A stretch of 64,000 nt of DNA from IMG/VR virus record IMGVR_UViG_3300025168_000078, positions 1 to 64,000 of that record; one strand, 5' to 3'. The translations under genes were made by a program, and so were the position numbers. The notes below the pieces were generated by a model. The model was given only the letters and a program-made list of their open reading frames with translations, did no database searches and had not been told where the DNA came from. This DNA comes from a virus. Below, in pieces: positions 30,333 through 41,085 of this stretch. Each line of letters begins with the position of its first letter. Within the stretch, counting starts at the first letter, position 1.

Positions 30333-33300
30333 TTAAGAAGTAACCAAACCAATACCATTTATATTTTTGTTATTGGATGGTGAAAAGAACACATCATTAG
30401 TTATTTCAAACCCGACAAGGTCTGTTGATGACTCTGTGATTGTGTTTTCTCCATTCATAAGTGGGTAGTATCTTCTTATCAATACTTTATAGGAATAGTT
30501 TCCTGGTGCGGGTGGGTTTAACTGAAAGCTGTTTAATAATGTTCCAGTAACCTCCATATCATTTATTTGTTGTAATTGTTCTATATTATTCCCTTCACTG
30601 TCAAACATCTGTATAATAACTTCATCTTTTAGGTTATTTCCTTTGTAGTATGACACAGGCACTACTGGGTTTTTAGTTGTGGAAAATTGTATTACTTGAT
30701 AGATGGTCCTATAAAAAAGACTTATTGTATCACCGGATTGATAGTTAGAGGTACCTAATCGTAGTTGTATTTTTGTATCTCCAGCTTTTCTATAATCTGT
30801 GTCATTTACTTGGGTTATTCCATTTATAGCAACTACGACAGCCCCCACAGATTGTTTATCTAAATTAATATAATAGTACCCATTTTCTGAATATATTGTT
30901 TCAGCACTAGATGCAGAAACTGAGTTAGGAATTATTAGATTCTGAGTATACGACCCTCCAGCAGCATCATACACAAATTGTAGTGTATCCCCATTTCTTA
31001 CTGTCTCAGGAAAAAATACACAAGCTCTAGACGTTGTTAAATATCTATAATCACCTGTAGGTCCAGTAGATGTGGAAGCACTAACTCCTGGTGTCAAAAT
31101 AACACCATTTGCTGTTACTAGTGGCCTAGAAGCACTATTTGTTTGTAGTGTATATATAAAAGTATAAGCACTGTAAGTACTAGCAGTTATGTCTGGCATA
31201 TCTGATATGGTAATTCTTTCAGTTTTTAGTGATGGGGAATATGTTGGTGTTGCGAATGTTCCGTCATCAAATTTTAAATTTGGTACCGGTGGGTTGGATA
31301 ATAGTACCATATAAAAATCTTTGTTATTATTTACTTGACTATTAGGTGGGTATTGAGCTGTATCAATCCAAACATCCGAATTTTTATCTTTAAATAAATA
31401 ACTTAATCGTACTATATATTGCCACGATATATCAATATCAAAACCATTAAAAGGTAAATAAGTTTGTGCACTAAAAACAAGGCTTTTAATTCCTGGGTCT
31501 ACATAGGATGGTAACGTATCAAAAAGTGCTTCATAAACAGGTACGGTAGCCACTTCATCAGTTTCTTGTAAATAAGGATATATCCTAAATTTTGGATACA
31601 TGTTTCCAAATGCTATATCTGAGTTATCCCCGCCAAAATAAAAATCCACATTTTTACCAAACCCACATGGGTCACCATCACAAATACTAAAACAGCCACC
31701 ATCCACACATAACCTTCTATCATAATCCGCTGTATTATAAATTTGTAATCTAGGTTGCCCACCTTTAGTTTGTGTTAGTTTATCTTTTGGTGAACTTAGT
31801 CCAGCTATAGTAACTGATGGTTCAGGCATAGTTTGTAAACTAACTTTAACCCTAGGTGATACTTGTGGCACTCCTGGTTCACTACTAACATATTGTGTTG
31901 TTGGTTTATTTTTTATAATGTTGATTGTGGTTCCAGTAGTTGCAGTAATTTCTATAGTCTTACTAGGTCCGTCTTCTTGACCACACCTAGGCGTGGTTAT
32001 AACGGACTCAACTGGGTCACCACTAAATTGCATATGATACCATCCTGATTCTGGTACCGACGTTTCTTCAAACCCTATATTTTTAGACCCTAAATATTTA
32101 CATAAACTATATTCATCCGCCCAAATTGGGGCACTCGCTGTATTTCCGGACCATGTAGTTTTATCTAGTAAGTTAAACTCTATATCGTAAGCTGGGTTAT
32201 ACGGGTTAGAGTCTGTCAATCCTTTTGTTTTACCCGCAGTAACACTTGTTCCCATAGTATCAGTTATTTGTATATTGAACTGTTCACCTACAGTACCGGA
32301 ACGAATTACTTTAACTCTTATAGCCCCAACATTATTCCATTGGGTCTGCCCACTAAATGGGGACTTTGTACCACTATTCTTAATTACTGTGGTGTACCCA
32401 TAATTAGGGTTAGAGATACTACTACAACCGTTATTGGTTATCCCACTTAACCCATCATCCCAACAATCCATAAACTCACTTATAGGTGTTTTATTAAATC
32501 CGTAAGCACTCTGATTTTTGTTATTGTTTACAAATATACTACCACTTGGGGCGAACTGGATTGATAGTGTGTGGGTCACACCTGTTGGTCCGTATTTACC
32601 ATATGTATCTCTAAAAGATGCTAAAATTAAAGACATGCTTGAGGTGTCATTAGATAAAGATGAAAGAGATGTTTGCCAAGTATAGTTGTTGTAAGAACAT
32701 AAACTAACCATACCTATTGCTTGGGTTCCGTTTGCTCCTGTACCACAGAAAAACTTATCTTGGGACCCGGTTAGTATTGAGTTGGCCGCAATTACAACAT
32801 TACTTTCATTTATTGTAATATCCGTACTTAGTACATTAGTTGTCGTTACCCCATATGTAGCACCAGTTAGTGTTGATGTGGCTATAGGACTACCTTCATG
32901 ACCATAATCTTCTCTGGGGTCATAGGTAACCCAAGCTATATTAGAATCTCTGGTTGGGTAATTTATTACCATTTTATTAATTACTGTATTATAATAAAAA
33001 CATCCTATGTTTACGTTAAGAGCTGGATTTATACTGTCAGGACCTAGATTGGTTCCTTCGGTCATAGTCATTGCTGTTGCACCTAAGTACCAAGTATTAC
33101 TAGAGTTGGTTTTCCTAGTGTCGGTCGCTCCAGTATAAAACCAACAATAGGGGTCGTCAACATAAATTTCTCCGTTACCCCCTAAACCACTTTCAAAATA
33201 TCTAGTACCACCACCATATGGTGCAGGTCCCCAACCAGCTTGAAAAAATATAGTGCTATTCGCATTTGGTATATATTTCTTCCACTTATTAAATAGACTT

Positions 33301-33881
33301 GTTGCGTTTATTGTCCACCCTCTATAAACACCACCATCATTATAATCGTAAGAAGTACACCCAGTATTATCAGGTGAAGTGGTGGTATTTAATGGTGAAT
33401 CTTCAACAACACTTAAAGAATACATACCATTTTTTATATCTGTAAAAGTATGTTGTGTATCCGCACTAGTACCGTAATGAGTATCAATTAATGCACCGTC
33501 TTTACGTAATTCATATTTATAACTTAAGGTTTTAGTTTCAGAAGAAACAACAGTTATTTCTCCTAGTTTGTTTGGGTCTAGGATACAACTACTGTCAGTT
33601 AGTGAAGCTGAAATTTGCGGTACTGTAAAAGCACTTAAAGAAATAAGTGTACTACCTGTACCACCATTAACATCCGTTATTGATGCCAAGTAGTCACCAC
33701 TACACAAATTTATAATGTCCCAAGTAGTAGCACTAAAACCAGTGTCTGCTGACCAATTAACAATATATGGGGCTGTACCACCAGAAACTTGTGTATTTAA
33801 GATGGCACCACTACAAGTACCACTTAACGTACTCGTTAATATAAACCCACTCATATGTATACTACCTTGATATACTGCCAT
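30333..33881 (-). CDS. Large tail adhesin with SprB-like repeat, 1182 residues
   Basis: Residues about 10-75 match the SprB repeat of Bacteroidota gliding adhesins: CSGAILNTQVSGGTAPYIVN, then a Trp and the closing NLCSGDYLASITDVNGG. The remaining length is Thr/Ser/Asn/Gly-rich and beta-structured, with several Ig-like-looking segments toward the C-terminus (ITVNG-type strands and VVVAINGITQVNDTDY). No signal peptide is present, consistent with a virion protein. It is probably a host-recognition or tail-surface protein that borrowed an adhesin module. Confidence 0.75.
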   Translation of the reverse strand: MAVYQGSIHMSGFILTSTLSGTCSGAILNTQVSGGTAPYIVNWSADTGFSATTWDIINLCSGDYLASITDVNGGTGSTLISLSAFTVPQISASLTDSSCILDPNKLGEITVVSSETKTLSYKYELRKDGALIDTHYGTSADTQHTFTDIKNGMYSLSVVEDSPLNTTTSPDNTGCTSYDYNDGGVYRGWTINATSLFNKWKKYIPNANSTIFFQAGWGPAPYGGGTRYFESGLGGNGEIYVDDPYCWFYTGATDTRKTNSSNTWYLGATAMTMTEGTNLGPDSINPALNVNIGCFYYNTVINKMVINYPTRDSNIAWVTYDPREDYGHEGSPIATSTLTGATYGVTTTNVLSTDITINESNVVIAANSILTGSQDKFFCGTGANGTQAIGMVSLCSYNNYTWQTSLSSLSNDTSSMSLILASFRDTYGKYGPTGVTHTLSIQFAPSGSIFVNNNKNQSAYGFNKTPISEFMDCWDDGLSGITNNGCSSISNPNYGYTTVIKNSGTKSPFSGQTQWNNVGAIRVKVIRSGTVGEQFNIQITDTMGTSVTAGKTKGLTDSNPYNPAYDIEFNLLDKTTWSGNTASAPIWADEYSLCKYLGSKNIGFEETSVPESGWYHMQFSGDPVESVITTPRCGQEDGPSKTIEITATTGTTINIIKNKPTTQYVSSEPGVPQVSPRVKVSLQTMPEPSVTIAGLSSPKDKLTQTKGGQPRLQIYNTADYDRRLCVDGGCFSICDGDPCGFGKNVDFYFGGDNSDIAFGNMYPKFRIYPYLQETDEVATVPVYEALFDTLPSYVDPGIKSLVFSAQTYLPFNGFDIDISWQYIVRLSYLFKDKNSDVWIDTAQYPPNSQVNNNKDFYMVLLSNPPVPNLKFDDGTFATPTYSPSLKTERITISDMPDITASTYSAYTFIYTLQTNSASRPLVTANGVILTPGVSASTSTGPTGDYRYLTTSRACVFFPETVRNGDTLQFVYDAAGGSYTQNLIIPNSVSASSAETIYSENGYYYINLDKQSVGAVVVAINGITQVNDTDYRKAGDTKIQLRLGTSNYQSGDTISLFYRTIYQVIQFSTTKNPVVPVSYYKGNNLKDEVIIQMFDSEGNNIEQLQQINDMEVTGTLLNSFQLNPPAPGNYSYKVLIRRYYPLMNGENTITESSTDLVGFEITNDVFFSPSNNKNINGIGLVTS

Positions 33882-36800
33882 TTATTTTAATTCTATTTTT
33901 CCACATGTTATGTCATCAGGGATACATCTACCGAATTCCTGACACCAATAAAAACCTTTCTTACATATACCCCCTTTTTCTTCCTCAGCAGGTTTAATTG
34001 ACCCATCTTTTTCTATTGTTTTTTCTTCATCATACCCTTTTATTACCATATCCTCCACCTCTTCTGGTTTTTTTGGTTCTACAGGTTTTCCTTCGTCTAC
34101 TATCACCTTTGTACACCTTTTTTCACATTCTTCTATTGTCTTATATTCCCCCCTATCAGATAGTCTACATATACCCTCAATACAAGAATATAACATATTT
34201 ACTGGTGGTGGTGGTGGCGGTGGTCCTACTGGTGGTACTATTGGTGTTTCGCAACATTCTATCGAATATGTTTCTGGAATTCTACCAATAACTGAACCGT
34301 CACCACACGGACACCCCTCAAATGTTGTTTGAGTTGAAGTAAATCCTGCTCCTCCACCCATACTAGCTCCTCCACCTCTTGGTCCTCCACCTCCTCTTGG
34401 CCCTCTTGGTCCTCCTCTACCTTCTCCATCTACACCTCTACCTTCACCTTCAGGTGGGCTTGGTGGTGGACTTGGTGGTCTTGTCCCACTATCATTTCCT
34501 TTGTCTATAGGTTCTGGCACATTTCCTTTAGTTTTAGTTATAATACCAGTATCTACTTGTGGTAAATAGGCATTTTGACCTTTACAATCGCCTAACACTA
34601 CTGGTGTACAATTAGTGTGTAAACTTTTACAATAATTATTTGCCTTTTCTATACATCCTTGACAATTACTAACCTCTAAATCAGTTAATTCGTTAGTTAT
34701 CCCATATATGGGGTCTAGTTTTAATTGTTCCGCTAATAGTTGTCCACACTTACAATAGTACTGACATTTATCAGTTTGTGTAGCAACTTTGGCTGGTTTA
34801 CTTCTATTAGTTACACCACCCAAAATTGTAACTTCTTTACCACCTATACTTATTTTTGACCCATCGTTAGTTAATTTCCATTTATCTGGGGTTGTTTTAT
34901 GTAAAATATCATAGGCAGAAAGTACTTGGGTTGTTGAACAAGGCATGTGAAAATCGCAGTCTGTCGTAACAATTATATAATTACTAACCTCACCACCAAA
35001 ATAATTTTTAAATACATTTTTAATAACGTACGATTGAGCTAATTGTGGAAATTTATATATACACGTAGCTCTATCATCATTATTATACGTTGGTAAGTAA
35101 AAGCAGAATACACCATCTTTTTTCATTGTGGTCATTTTACCATTACTTTGTGGTGCTAATGTATAATCTTTTATGGTATTAGACTCTATTAATCTTTGCC
35201 ATTTATTAGTTATTTTATTACTTTTAATATTCCATATTAACTTTTGGTCTTTCCCATCAGAGTCTATAAACATCTGGTTTTTAAATGTAGTATCATCTAT
35301 GGTCGGTGGTTGTATATTCCCACATCTCTTGTCAGACAAATATAATGAACCGTTTAATGTAACTACGCCCCCTATATCACTATTTGTCATCTTAAATGGT
35401 TTTGATGTCTTTGTTTGGTCAAAAAATAAATTTTTCTCGACAACCTCGTCCGCTAATTTAATCCCTCTAAACCAAGGTGATTCTACTGGGCTTCCACTGA
35501 AGTTTAATTTACTCCCAAGATTTGCATCTATGTTTGTTTCACCCACTAAAGAGTAGTGTCCTCCCTTTGAGGTTGTCGACCAACTTCCCTCATATAGTAG
35601 TTGGATTGTATCTCCACTCGCTAGGTTTATAAATCCAGTGTCCACTGTAACCGGGATAGATTTGTGGAAAATAGTTGATGAGGATACACCACTTAAAATA
35701 CATGAGTTAGCCCCACTAGTAGTCACATCATTAGGGCTTACTTCTAATGTTAAGTAATCATCCGCAGAACCATCACCCTCACACCTTAAAACCTCAAAAC
35801 TTTTCAAAATTGTTTTTGTTGCTCCAGTACCTGAAGTTTTTACTATTTTTGTAATGAATGAAAAATCTAATACACCAGTATTGTCTGGAACATCGTATTC
35901 ATCACCAATTTTATATCTTACACCTGGATTGTACTTAAATCCAGTATCTTGTAATACTGTGGTAGTTTCTCCATCACCGGCTTTTATTATCGAAGTATTT
36001 ATTAACCTTTTAATTTCGTAATCGTTAGTTGGGTAATTGGTAGTAAACGCTGATGGGAATGCATTTGTAATATATTGACACCATTTGGTGTCTGTATATT
36101 TGATATCTAGATAGGCTTTATACGTAAATCTGTATACTCCGGAACTCCTAGCGGAAAACGTCATATAGTTATCTGGGTCTGTATTATCTAACCCAACACT
36201 ACCACCATTTTCACTATAAACCTCGGAAAAAGCGTAAGGGGCATAATTTTCTGTTAAGTCACCTATTAATGTTAAATTCTGAGCCCTAACTATATTACTA
36301 ATAGGTATTATAGTTTCAGCTGAAAATGAAGAGGCACTTATATGTAAATCATAAGTCTTATTTGGTTCGTTTTCACTAGTAGAAGTGGCAGAAAAAGCAG
36401 AATATTGTGGTACGGTATTATTAAATGTGGTGAAACAAAAATCAGTACTACTATTTTTAGCGATAGGTGCGTACTGATATAATGGAGTTAATAATATCTG
36501 TTCTGTACTTTTTTTATCCTTTCCTGTTATAAACCCTATTTTAGGGTCAGAGTGAAAGTATCCACTATAATAACCCCCTCCAGGCAACACATAAGATTTG
36601 TCGTTAGTATATAAAGAATTTTGTGTACCTTCATATTTTGACCCTAGTTTTGACCTCTTTTTAGGGCATATTGTTATTGTATTTATATATAAATTTGTGT
36701 CGTAGGTAAATCTAACATCATTATATTGGTCTATTGTTGTTCTTTCTATCCATTGGGAGATTTTGGTGTATGTTCTTTTTACCGGTTCTTTTATGCCGTT

Positions 36801-37919
36801 AGGGTTCATTACTAGGTATCCCTCAACATTTCCTATTTGTTGTTTCTTTAAACTATCTGTAAAGGCTAATAATTGTTCTCTACTTGAGAATCTCAGTGTT
36901 AAACATTTGTTGGCAGAAGAAAAGAGGTCGTTATCTCTAATTTCATTCACCCAATTTAGTGGGTATACCTTTTTACCATTTTTCTTTACTCCTCTAGATG
37001 GTGTAATATTACCATCATTATCCACCTCTCTAGAAACATTATAAGGTATTTCTATAATATTATTAGCACTTAAATTAAATGAAGATAAATTAACATTATT
37101 ATAATTCTTGTTCTGTACCGCATAAACCTCACTACTTATTAATTGTAGACTTTCAGTTTCCACATTTTGTTTTAATAACTGATTTTTATAATCATACAAT
37201 ACTTCTTGAGACGCTAAATCAGATTTAGTTAAACTTATATATACATTATTTAATTTAATGTTTTGTGGTTTATTAATAATTGGACATACTGGTTTAATAG
37301 TTATAACATCACCCTCTATAATACGTGTTTCATCTATACCAATCTTAAATCCTAGTGATTTGGTGTACTGTCCTCCAGTTTCCATATACATATCCATATC
37401 AAAAGATATGTTACTATTCTTATTTTTATTTATTCGAACTTTTGGTAGTATCATTTGTATCGCATGATTTTTACCGTTTATAGTTTTACCAAAATGTCTG
37501 ATGGCTCCTTGCCCCTCGTTTATACTTCTACCCACACTAGCGTTAAAGTAATTTTTATGAGATAAAAAAGCTCCAAAGCTTCTATCTTTAATTTCTTCAA
37601 AACCAAACACACCATTACTATTTTTAAAGACCTCCAAAATGATATCAGTACTACCAATACTTAAATTCTGAAAATGATTTTCTAGGGTTAGACTACTAGA
37701 ATCAAACATTAAAAATAATCTGGTGTTATTATTATCATCAACTTGTAATACTGCGTCCACCGCTTTAGTATTATTGTAAGTTATGGTATAACATCTACTT
37801 TTATTACAATTTTTATTAACACTATAGTATTGTAAATTACCAGACACAAAGAATTCAAAAACTAGTTTGTCTGATAATTCTCTAAAATCTATTTTAGTTC
37901 TATATATTTTATTCTCCAT
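33882..37919 (-). CDS. Large structural protein with Pro/Gly-rich hinge and Cys modules, 1345 residues
   Basis: The first 1130 residues are a beta-rich structural region of unknown family. A low-complexity hinge follows (about 1145-1190: Pro/Ser tracts, then Gly/Arg-rich GPRGPRGGGGPRGGG). The C-terminal 120 residues include a poly-Pro run and two Cys modules, YSCIEGICRLSDRGEYKTIE with ECEKRC, and GFYWCQEFGRCIPDDITCG. The first matches the repeat unit of the giant 2837-residue protein. It directly abuts the SprB-like adhesin gene. A tail appendage is the likely role. Confidence 0.7.
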   Translation of the reverse strand: MENKIYRTKIDFRELSDKLVFEFFVSGNLQYYSVNKNCNKSRCYTITYNNTKAVDAVLQVDDNNNTRLFLMFDSSSLTLENHFQNLSIGSTDIILEVFKNSNGVFGFEEIKDRSFGAFLSHKNYFNASVGRSINEGQGAIRHFGKTINGKNHAIQMILPKVRINKNKNSNISFDMDMYMETGGQYTKSLGFKIGIDETRIIEGDVITIKPVCPIINKPQNIKLNNVYISLTKSDLASQEVLYDYKNQLLKQNVETESLQLISSEVYAVQNKNYNNVNLSSFNLSANNIIEIPYNVSREVDNDGNITPSRGVKKNGKKVYPLNWVNEIRDNDLFSSANKCLTLRFSSREQLLAFTDSLKKQQIGNVEGYLVMNPNGIKEPVKRTYTKISQWIERTTIDQYNDVRFTYDTNLYINTITICPKKRSKLGSKYEGTQNSLYTNDKSYVLPGGGYYSGYFHSDPKIGFITGKDKKSTEQILLTPLYQYAPIAKNSSTDFCFTTFNNTVPQYSAFSATSTSENEPNKTYDLHISASSFSAETIIPISNIVRAQNLTLIGDLTENYAPYAFSEVYSENGGSVGLDNTDPDNYMTFSARSSGVYRFTYKAYLDIKYTDTKWCQYITNAFPSAFTTNYPTNDYEIKRLINTSIIKAGDGETTTVLQDTGFKYNPGVRYKIGDEYDVPDNTGVLDFSFITKIVKTSGTGATKTILKSFEVLRCEGDGSADDYLTLEVSPNDVTTSGANSCILSGVSSSTIFHKSIPVTVDTGFINLASGDTIQLLYEGSWSTTSKGGHYSLVGETNIDANLGSKLNFSGSPVESPWFRGIKLADEVVEKNLFFDQTKTSKPFKMTNSDIGGVVTLNGSLYLSDKRCGNIQPPTIDDTTFKNQMFIDSDGKDQKLIWNIKSNKITNKWQRLIESNTIKDYTLAPQSNGKMTTMKKDGVFCFYLPTYNNDDRATCIYKFPQLAQSYVIKNVFKNYFGGEVSNYIIVTTDCDFHMPCSTTQVLSAYDILHKTTPDKWKLTNDGSKISIGGKEVTILGGVTNRSKPAKVATQTDKCQYYCKCGQLLAEQLKLDPIYGITNELTDLEVSNCQGCIEKANNYCKSLHTNCTPVVLGDCKGQNAYLPQVDTGIITKTKGNVPEPIDKGNDSGTRPPSPPPSPPEGEGRGVDGEGRGGPRGPRGGGGPRGGGASMGGGAGFTSTQTTFEGCPCGDGSVIGRIPETYSIECCETPIVPPVGPPPPPPPVNMLYSCIEGICRLSDRGEYKTIEECEKRCTKVIVDEGKPVEPKKPEEVEDMVIKGYDEEKTIEKDGSIKPAEEEKGGICKKGFYWCQEFGRCIPDDITCGKIELK
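34196..34490 (-). repeat. Low-complexity Pro/Gly coding tract
   Basis: On the plus strand the region is made of short GGTGGT/TCCTCC-type runs encoding a poly-Pro segment (near 34200-34240) and a Gly/Pro/Arg-rich segment (34360-34480) in the 1345-residue protein. The tract keeps the frame open and is probably an expandable hinge. Confidence 0.6.
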
Positions 37920-37921
37920 AA

Positions 37922-40900
37922 TTAATATGCTGACGTACTACCCACATTTATTCTTCCACCACTATTAGGTGTTTGAGTTCTATTTCCACCATTAGGGGTT
38001 TGGGTTGGGGATATTCCTCGTGTAGGAACATCTGTGGGTCCTGAATTATTACTATTACCTAAGGTATATGTATTTACCCACTCAACACCAGATGCGCCCA
38101 ATTCTCTAAAACCATCAACACATACAAAATTATCAGTTCCACCTTGTTTTGTAAATATCTGTTGTGATGTATACTTTTTTTTATTAGTGTGAAATTCATT
38201 CGCTAAAAGATTTGTGACGTAACTAACTATTTCACTACCAAATAACTCTCCTTGATTATCAATAGTGTAGCTATTGGAGTAGGAGGATGTGGGGTTTACT
38301 GTTACCCCACTAATAATATTATTATAATATTCTGTACCAACTAAAGGATTGGCGGGGGGTGGGAACGATATAGGCATAGTTGAAAATTGTGGGTTATTTG
38401 TTCCTGTGTACCCACTTAATGCTATATTTAATGCTCCTGTTGTCGCACTTTGACTTACAGTCCCTGATAAACTAAAACATCTATATACAAATTTATCTCT
38501 ATGAAATACTGAATTTTGTACTTTTACACCACTTGTCCATAAAGTAGTCGCGGGGACCATTTGTTCTATAATTTTAATCCAGTAATCACCCATTGCTTGA
38601 GCATACTCTATCATTTTATTATACGTATATTGATTATTACCACCACAATTTTTAGTTAAGTAATCAATATACATTTGTTGTAGGGTTGGGTATCCACCAG
38701 TTCTTCCATCATTTATAGTCATCCTATTCTTGGTGTCGATAAAAAGTCTCCAAAAATACCTATTAAATGTCTTAAAATCATATTTTTTAGCGTCTATTTG
38801 TGGGTTTGTTGAATCCCAGATACCACCAAAATTAGGGTATGGTGGTGGTAACGAACCACCACTAAACATACAATTACTTTTTACTGATTGTTGCCAAACA
38901 TCATAAACTAACGCCTGACCCACATTTAAACTTAAATCAACATTTTTTACATTTATAACCAATCTTTCATCTGTGGTTTGGTAGTAGGCATCTCTATTTT
39001 TAAATGTAAAGTCTCTAGTTTGTAGTCCTGGGTCTTGGTGCACCCACGATTTCTTATCGTCTATAACCCTATTTAAACCAAATCCGAAAGGCATATGTGG
39101 AAATCTCCAAAATCTATCTAAATAAGGTGATTTTACATCGTTAGAGTATTTTCCAGCGGTCCAAAATCCCCCCCACGTAAAATCTACAAACTTTTGTACT
39201 ATGGTTGGGTTACACCCACTTATGGTTGAGTTGTCATTATCTATAACCAGCTCTGATTGGTGGTCTTCCGTTCTTTCAAACCAACCGGCTCCTCTTTGGA
39301 AAAAATAGTTGTTTGTTACTCTAGGTTGTGTAGGGTACCCATCTTTAGTTACTGGGTAATCACCTTGCTCCCCATTTATATCATATAATTTAAATGGGTT
39401 TTGTGTTGTAGCTGTCGCTATATACCACCCAGGTAGTCCTTGGTTGACCAGGACTGGACTATATTTAATCTTACCACTTGTGTATGACCCACCGGATATT
39501 GTTGACCATATGTAGTCAAATTTATCCATATTAAATTTTGTGTCAGCTATAACCACATATTCATTAAATTCTATTAAAGCTTCTGGTGCCCCTAATAAGC
39601 CCAATAAAAATTCTATAGATTTTCTTGTACCTTTGGACTTAAATAAATAAGACGTATTCATTAGTATTCTTCTATATAATTCAACGTCTAATTCGGCTGG
39701 TGTTTTTCCTATGCTGGAACCAGAATATTGTGGTGTGGATACACCTAAAACACTATTCAAAAAAGTATCATTGTCTAGTGTGGATGGGGTTGCCCACCCT
39801 AAAGTTTGTGCAAAATTCTTAATTAATTTATTAGGTATATTATTAGTACCTTCATAGGTAACGTTAGTCATATAAGCAATACCGTCTACATAGGTTTTTA
39901 TATCATCAAAACTTCTTCCATATATCTGAAGTGTTTTTTCTACTTTTTGTCCTGATGTGTCAAATTCTTTTAGTATCGGGGAAGTTAAAAATCTAGATAC
40001 CAGGTTAGTTTTTTCCATGTCTAGTTCATCACCTATATTAGATAGTTCGGTTAAGTAGTCGGTATATTTAGTGGTTGTTACATCTATATTTATATCATCT
40101 TGTAACGGCCATGTCTTATCTACGTAATTATAAAAAGTTTTTCCGAAAGTATTTTCCCCAATAGTGGTAAATGTTGAAGTATATATAGGTCTTATGTCTC
40201 TATTCATTAAAAACCCTTCAACTCCTTTGAACAGTTTAAATTGTTCTTCCGATTTTTCTATATTTGGTTTTATATAAAATGGTGTAGTTGTTGTCGTCGC
40301 TGTCCCAAATGGTTTACCTTTAATGACTAATTCGATATATGTTGTTGATGTGTTTTGGGGTGTTAGTTCTATAATTTTATATTCTTTAGCGTTTACCGTC
40401 CCCGTAAAACTTATTGCGTAATTTTTAAATTCTTTTGTTAGATTTCTTAGTTTAGCTACGGTACCATCAGCGACATTCACTAACGTATTAGCGGTATAAC
40501 CAAACATATCCAAATTATTAATAATTTGTTCTTTAGTAACATTGTCTTTTATTAGATTTCCGTTTGTGGTAAACTCTATGTCGAATGGGTTAGATAGGTA
40601 GTTAACATTTACTTTAAGTGTTGTTTCTTGTGTCTCACTATCATAAACAATATTAGTAGCTGTCGTATATCCTGATACATTATTTACATCTATACCATCT
40701 ACAAAGATTGCTCCTGGAAAAAAATTAACAATACTTTGTGTAGCGACTGATAACCTTTTTTTAAGAGACCCATATAAAACAAGTTTTTTTATGTCATTAG
40801 TATCATTATTTATAAAAACTTCTAAATTACTATTAAGTAATAATTTAGCATTTTCAGTACTAGAAATATTTAAAGACTCTAGTGTTATTGGAGCGGAAAA

Positions 40901-41077
40901 AGATTCTAATGAGTCCGTCAGAGCAGAACTAGTAATACTTAAGTTTTGTTGTGAGGAAAAAGTACCCATAGTCATCTGGGATGTACCATCGGTAAATTGT
41001 AACCCTACTAAACTATCACTAAAAGTGTCTGTTCCTTTATTAGGTGCGGGAGGATATCTGAATCTATTACTAGCCAT
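37922..41077 (-). CDS. Large baseplate/tail protein, 1051 residues
   Basis: A large structural protein starting MASNRFRYPPAPNKGTDTFS. The middle (about 390-520) has a pattern I associate with phage baseplate or tail proteins of this group: a helix-turn segment with IKTYVDGIAYMTNVTYEG, NIPNKLIKNFAQTLGWATPS and FKSKGTRKSIEFLLGLLGAP. The C-terminal quarter is Tyr/Asn-rich with a Thr/Pro tail. No enzymatic motif is seen. By position after the wedge genes it could play the part of T4 gp7 or a similar large wedge protein, which is inference. Confidence 0.65.
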   Translation of the reverse strand: MASNRFRYPPAPNKGTDTFSDSLVGLQFTDGTSQMTMGTFSSQQNLSITSSALTDSLESFSAPITLESLNISSTENAKLLLNSNLEVFINNDTNDIKKLVLYGSLKKRLSVATQSIVNFFPGAIFVDGIDVNNVSGYTTATNIVYDSETQETTLKVNVNYLSNPFDIEFTTNGNLIKDNVTKEQIINNLDMFGYTANTLVNVADGTVAKLRNLTKEFKNYAISFTGTVNAKEYKIIELTPQNTSTTYIELVIKGKPFGTATTTTTPFYIKPNIEKSEEQFKLFKGVEGFLMNRDIRPIYTSTFTTIGENTFGKTFYNYVDKTWPLQDDINIDVTTTKYTDYLTELSNIGDELDMEKTNLVSRFLTSPILKEFDTSGQKVEKTLQIYGRSFDDIKTYVDGIAYMTNVTYEGTNNIPNKLIKNFAQTLGWATPSTLDNDTFLNSVLGVSTPQYSGSSIGKTPAELDVELYRRILMNTSYLFKSKGTRKSIEFLLGLLGAPEALIEFNEYVVIADTKFNMDKFDYIWSTISGGSYTSGKIKYSPVLVNQGLPGWYIATATTQNPFKLYDINGEQGDYPVTKDGYPTQPRVTNNYFFQRGAGWFERTEDHQSELVIDNDNSTISGCNPTIVQKFVDFTWGGFWTAGKYSNDVKSPYLDRFWRFPHMPFGFGLNRVIDDKKSWVHQDPGLQTRDFTFKNRDAYYQTTDERLVINVKNVDLSLNVGQALVYDVWQQSVKSNCMFSGGSLPPPYPNFGGIWDSTNPQIDAKKYDFKTFNRYFWRLFIDTKNRMTINDGRTGGYPTLQQMYIDYLTKNCGGNNQYTYNKMIEYAQAMGDYWIKIIEQMVPATTLWTSGVKVQNSVFHRDKFVYRCFSLSGTVSQSATTGALNIALSGYTGTNNPQFSTMPISFPPPANPLVGTEYYNNIISGVTVNPTSSYSNSYTIDNQGELFGSEIVSYVTNLLANEFHTNKKKYTSQQIFTKQGGTDNFVCVDGFRELGASGVEWVNTYTLGNSNNSGPTDVPTRGISPTQTPNGGNRTQTPNSGGRINVGSTSAY

Positions 41078-41085
41078 AATCCTTA

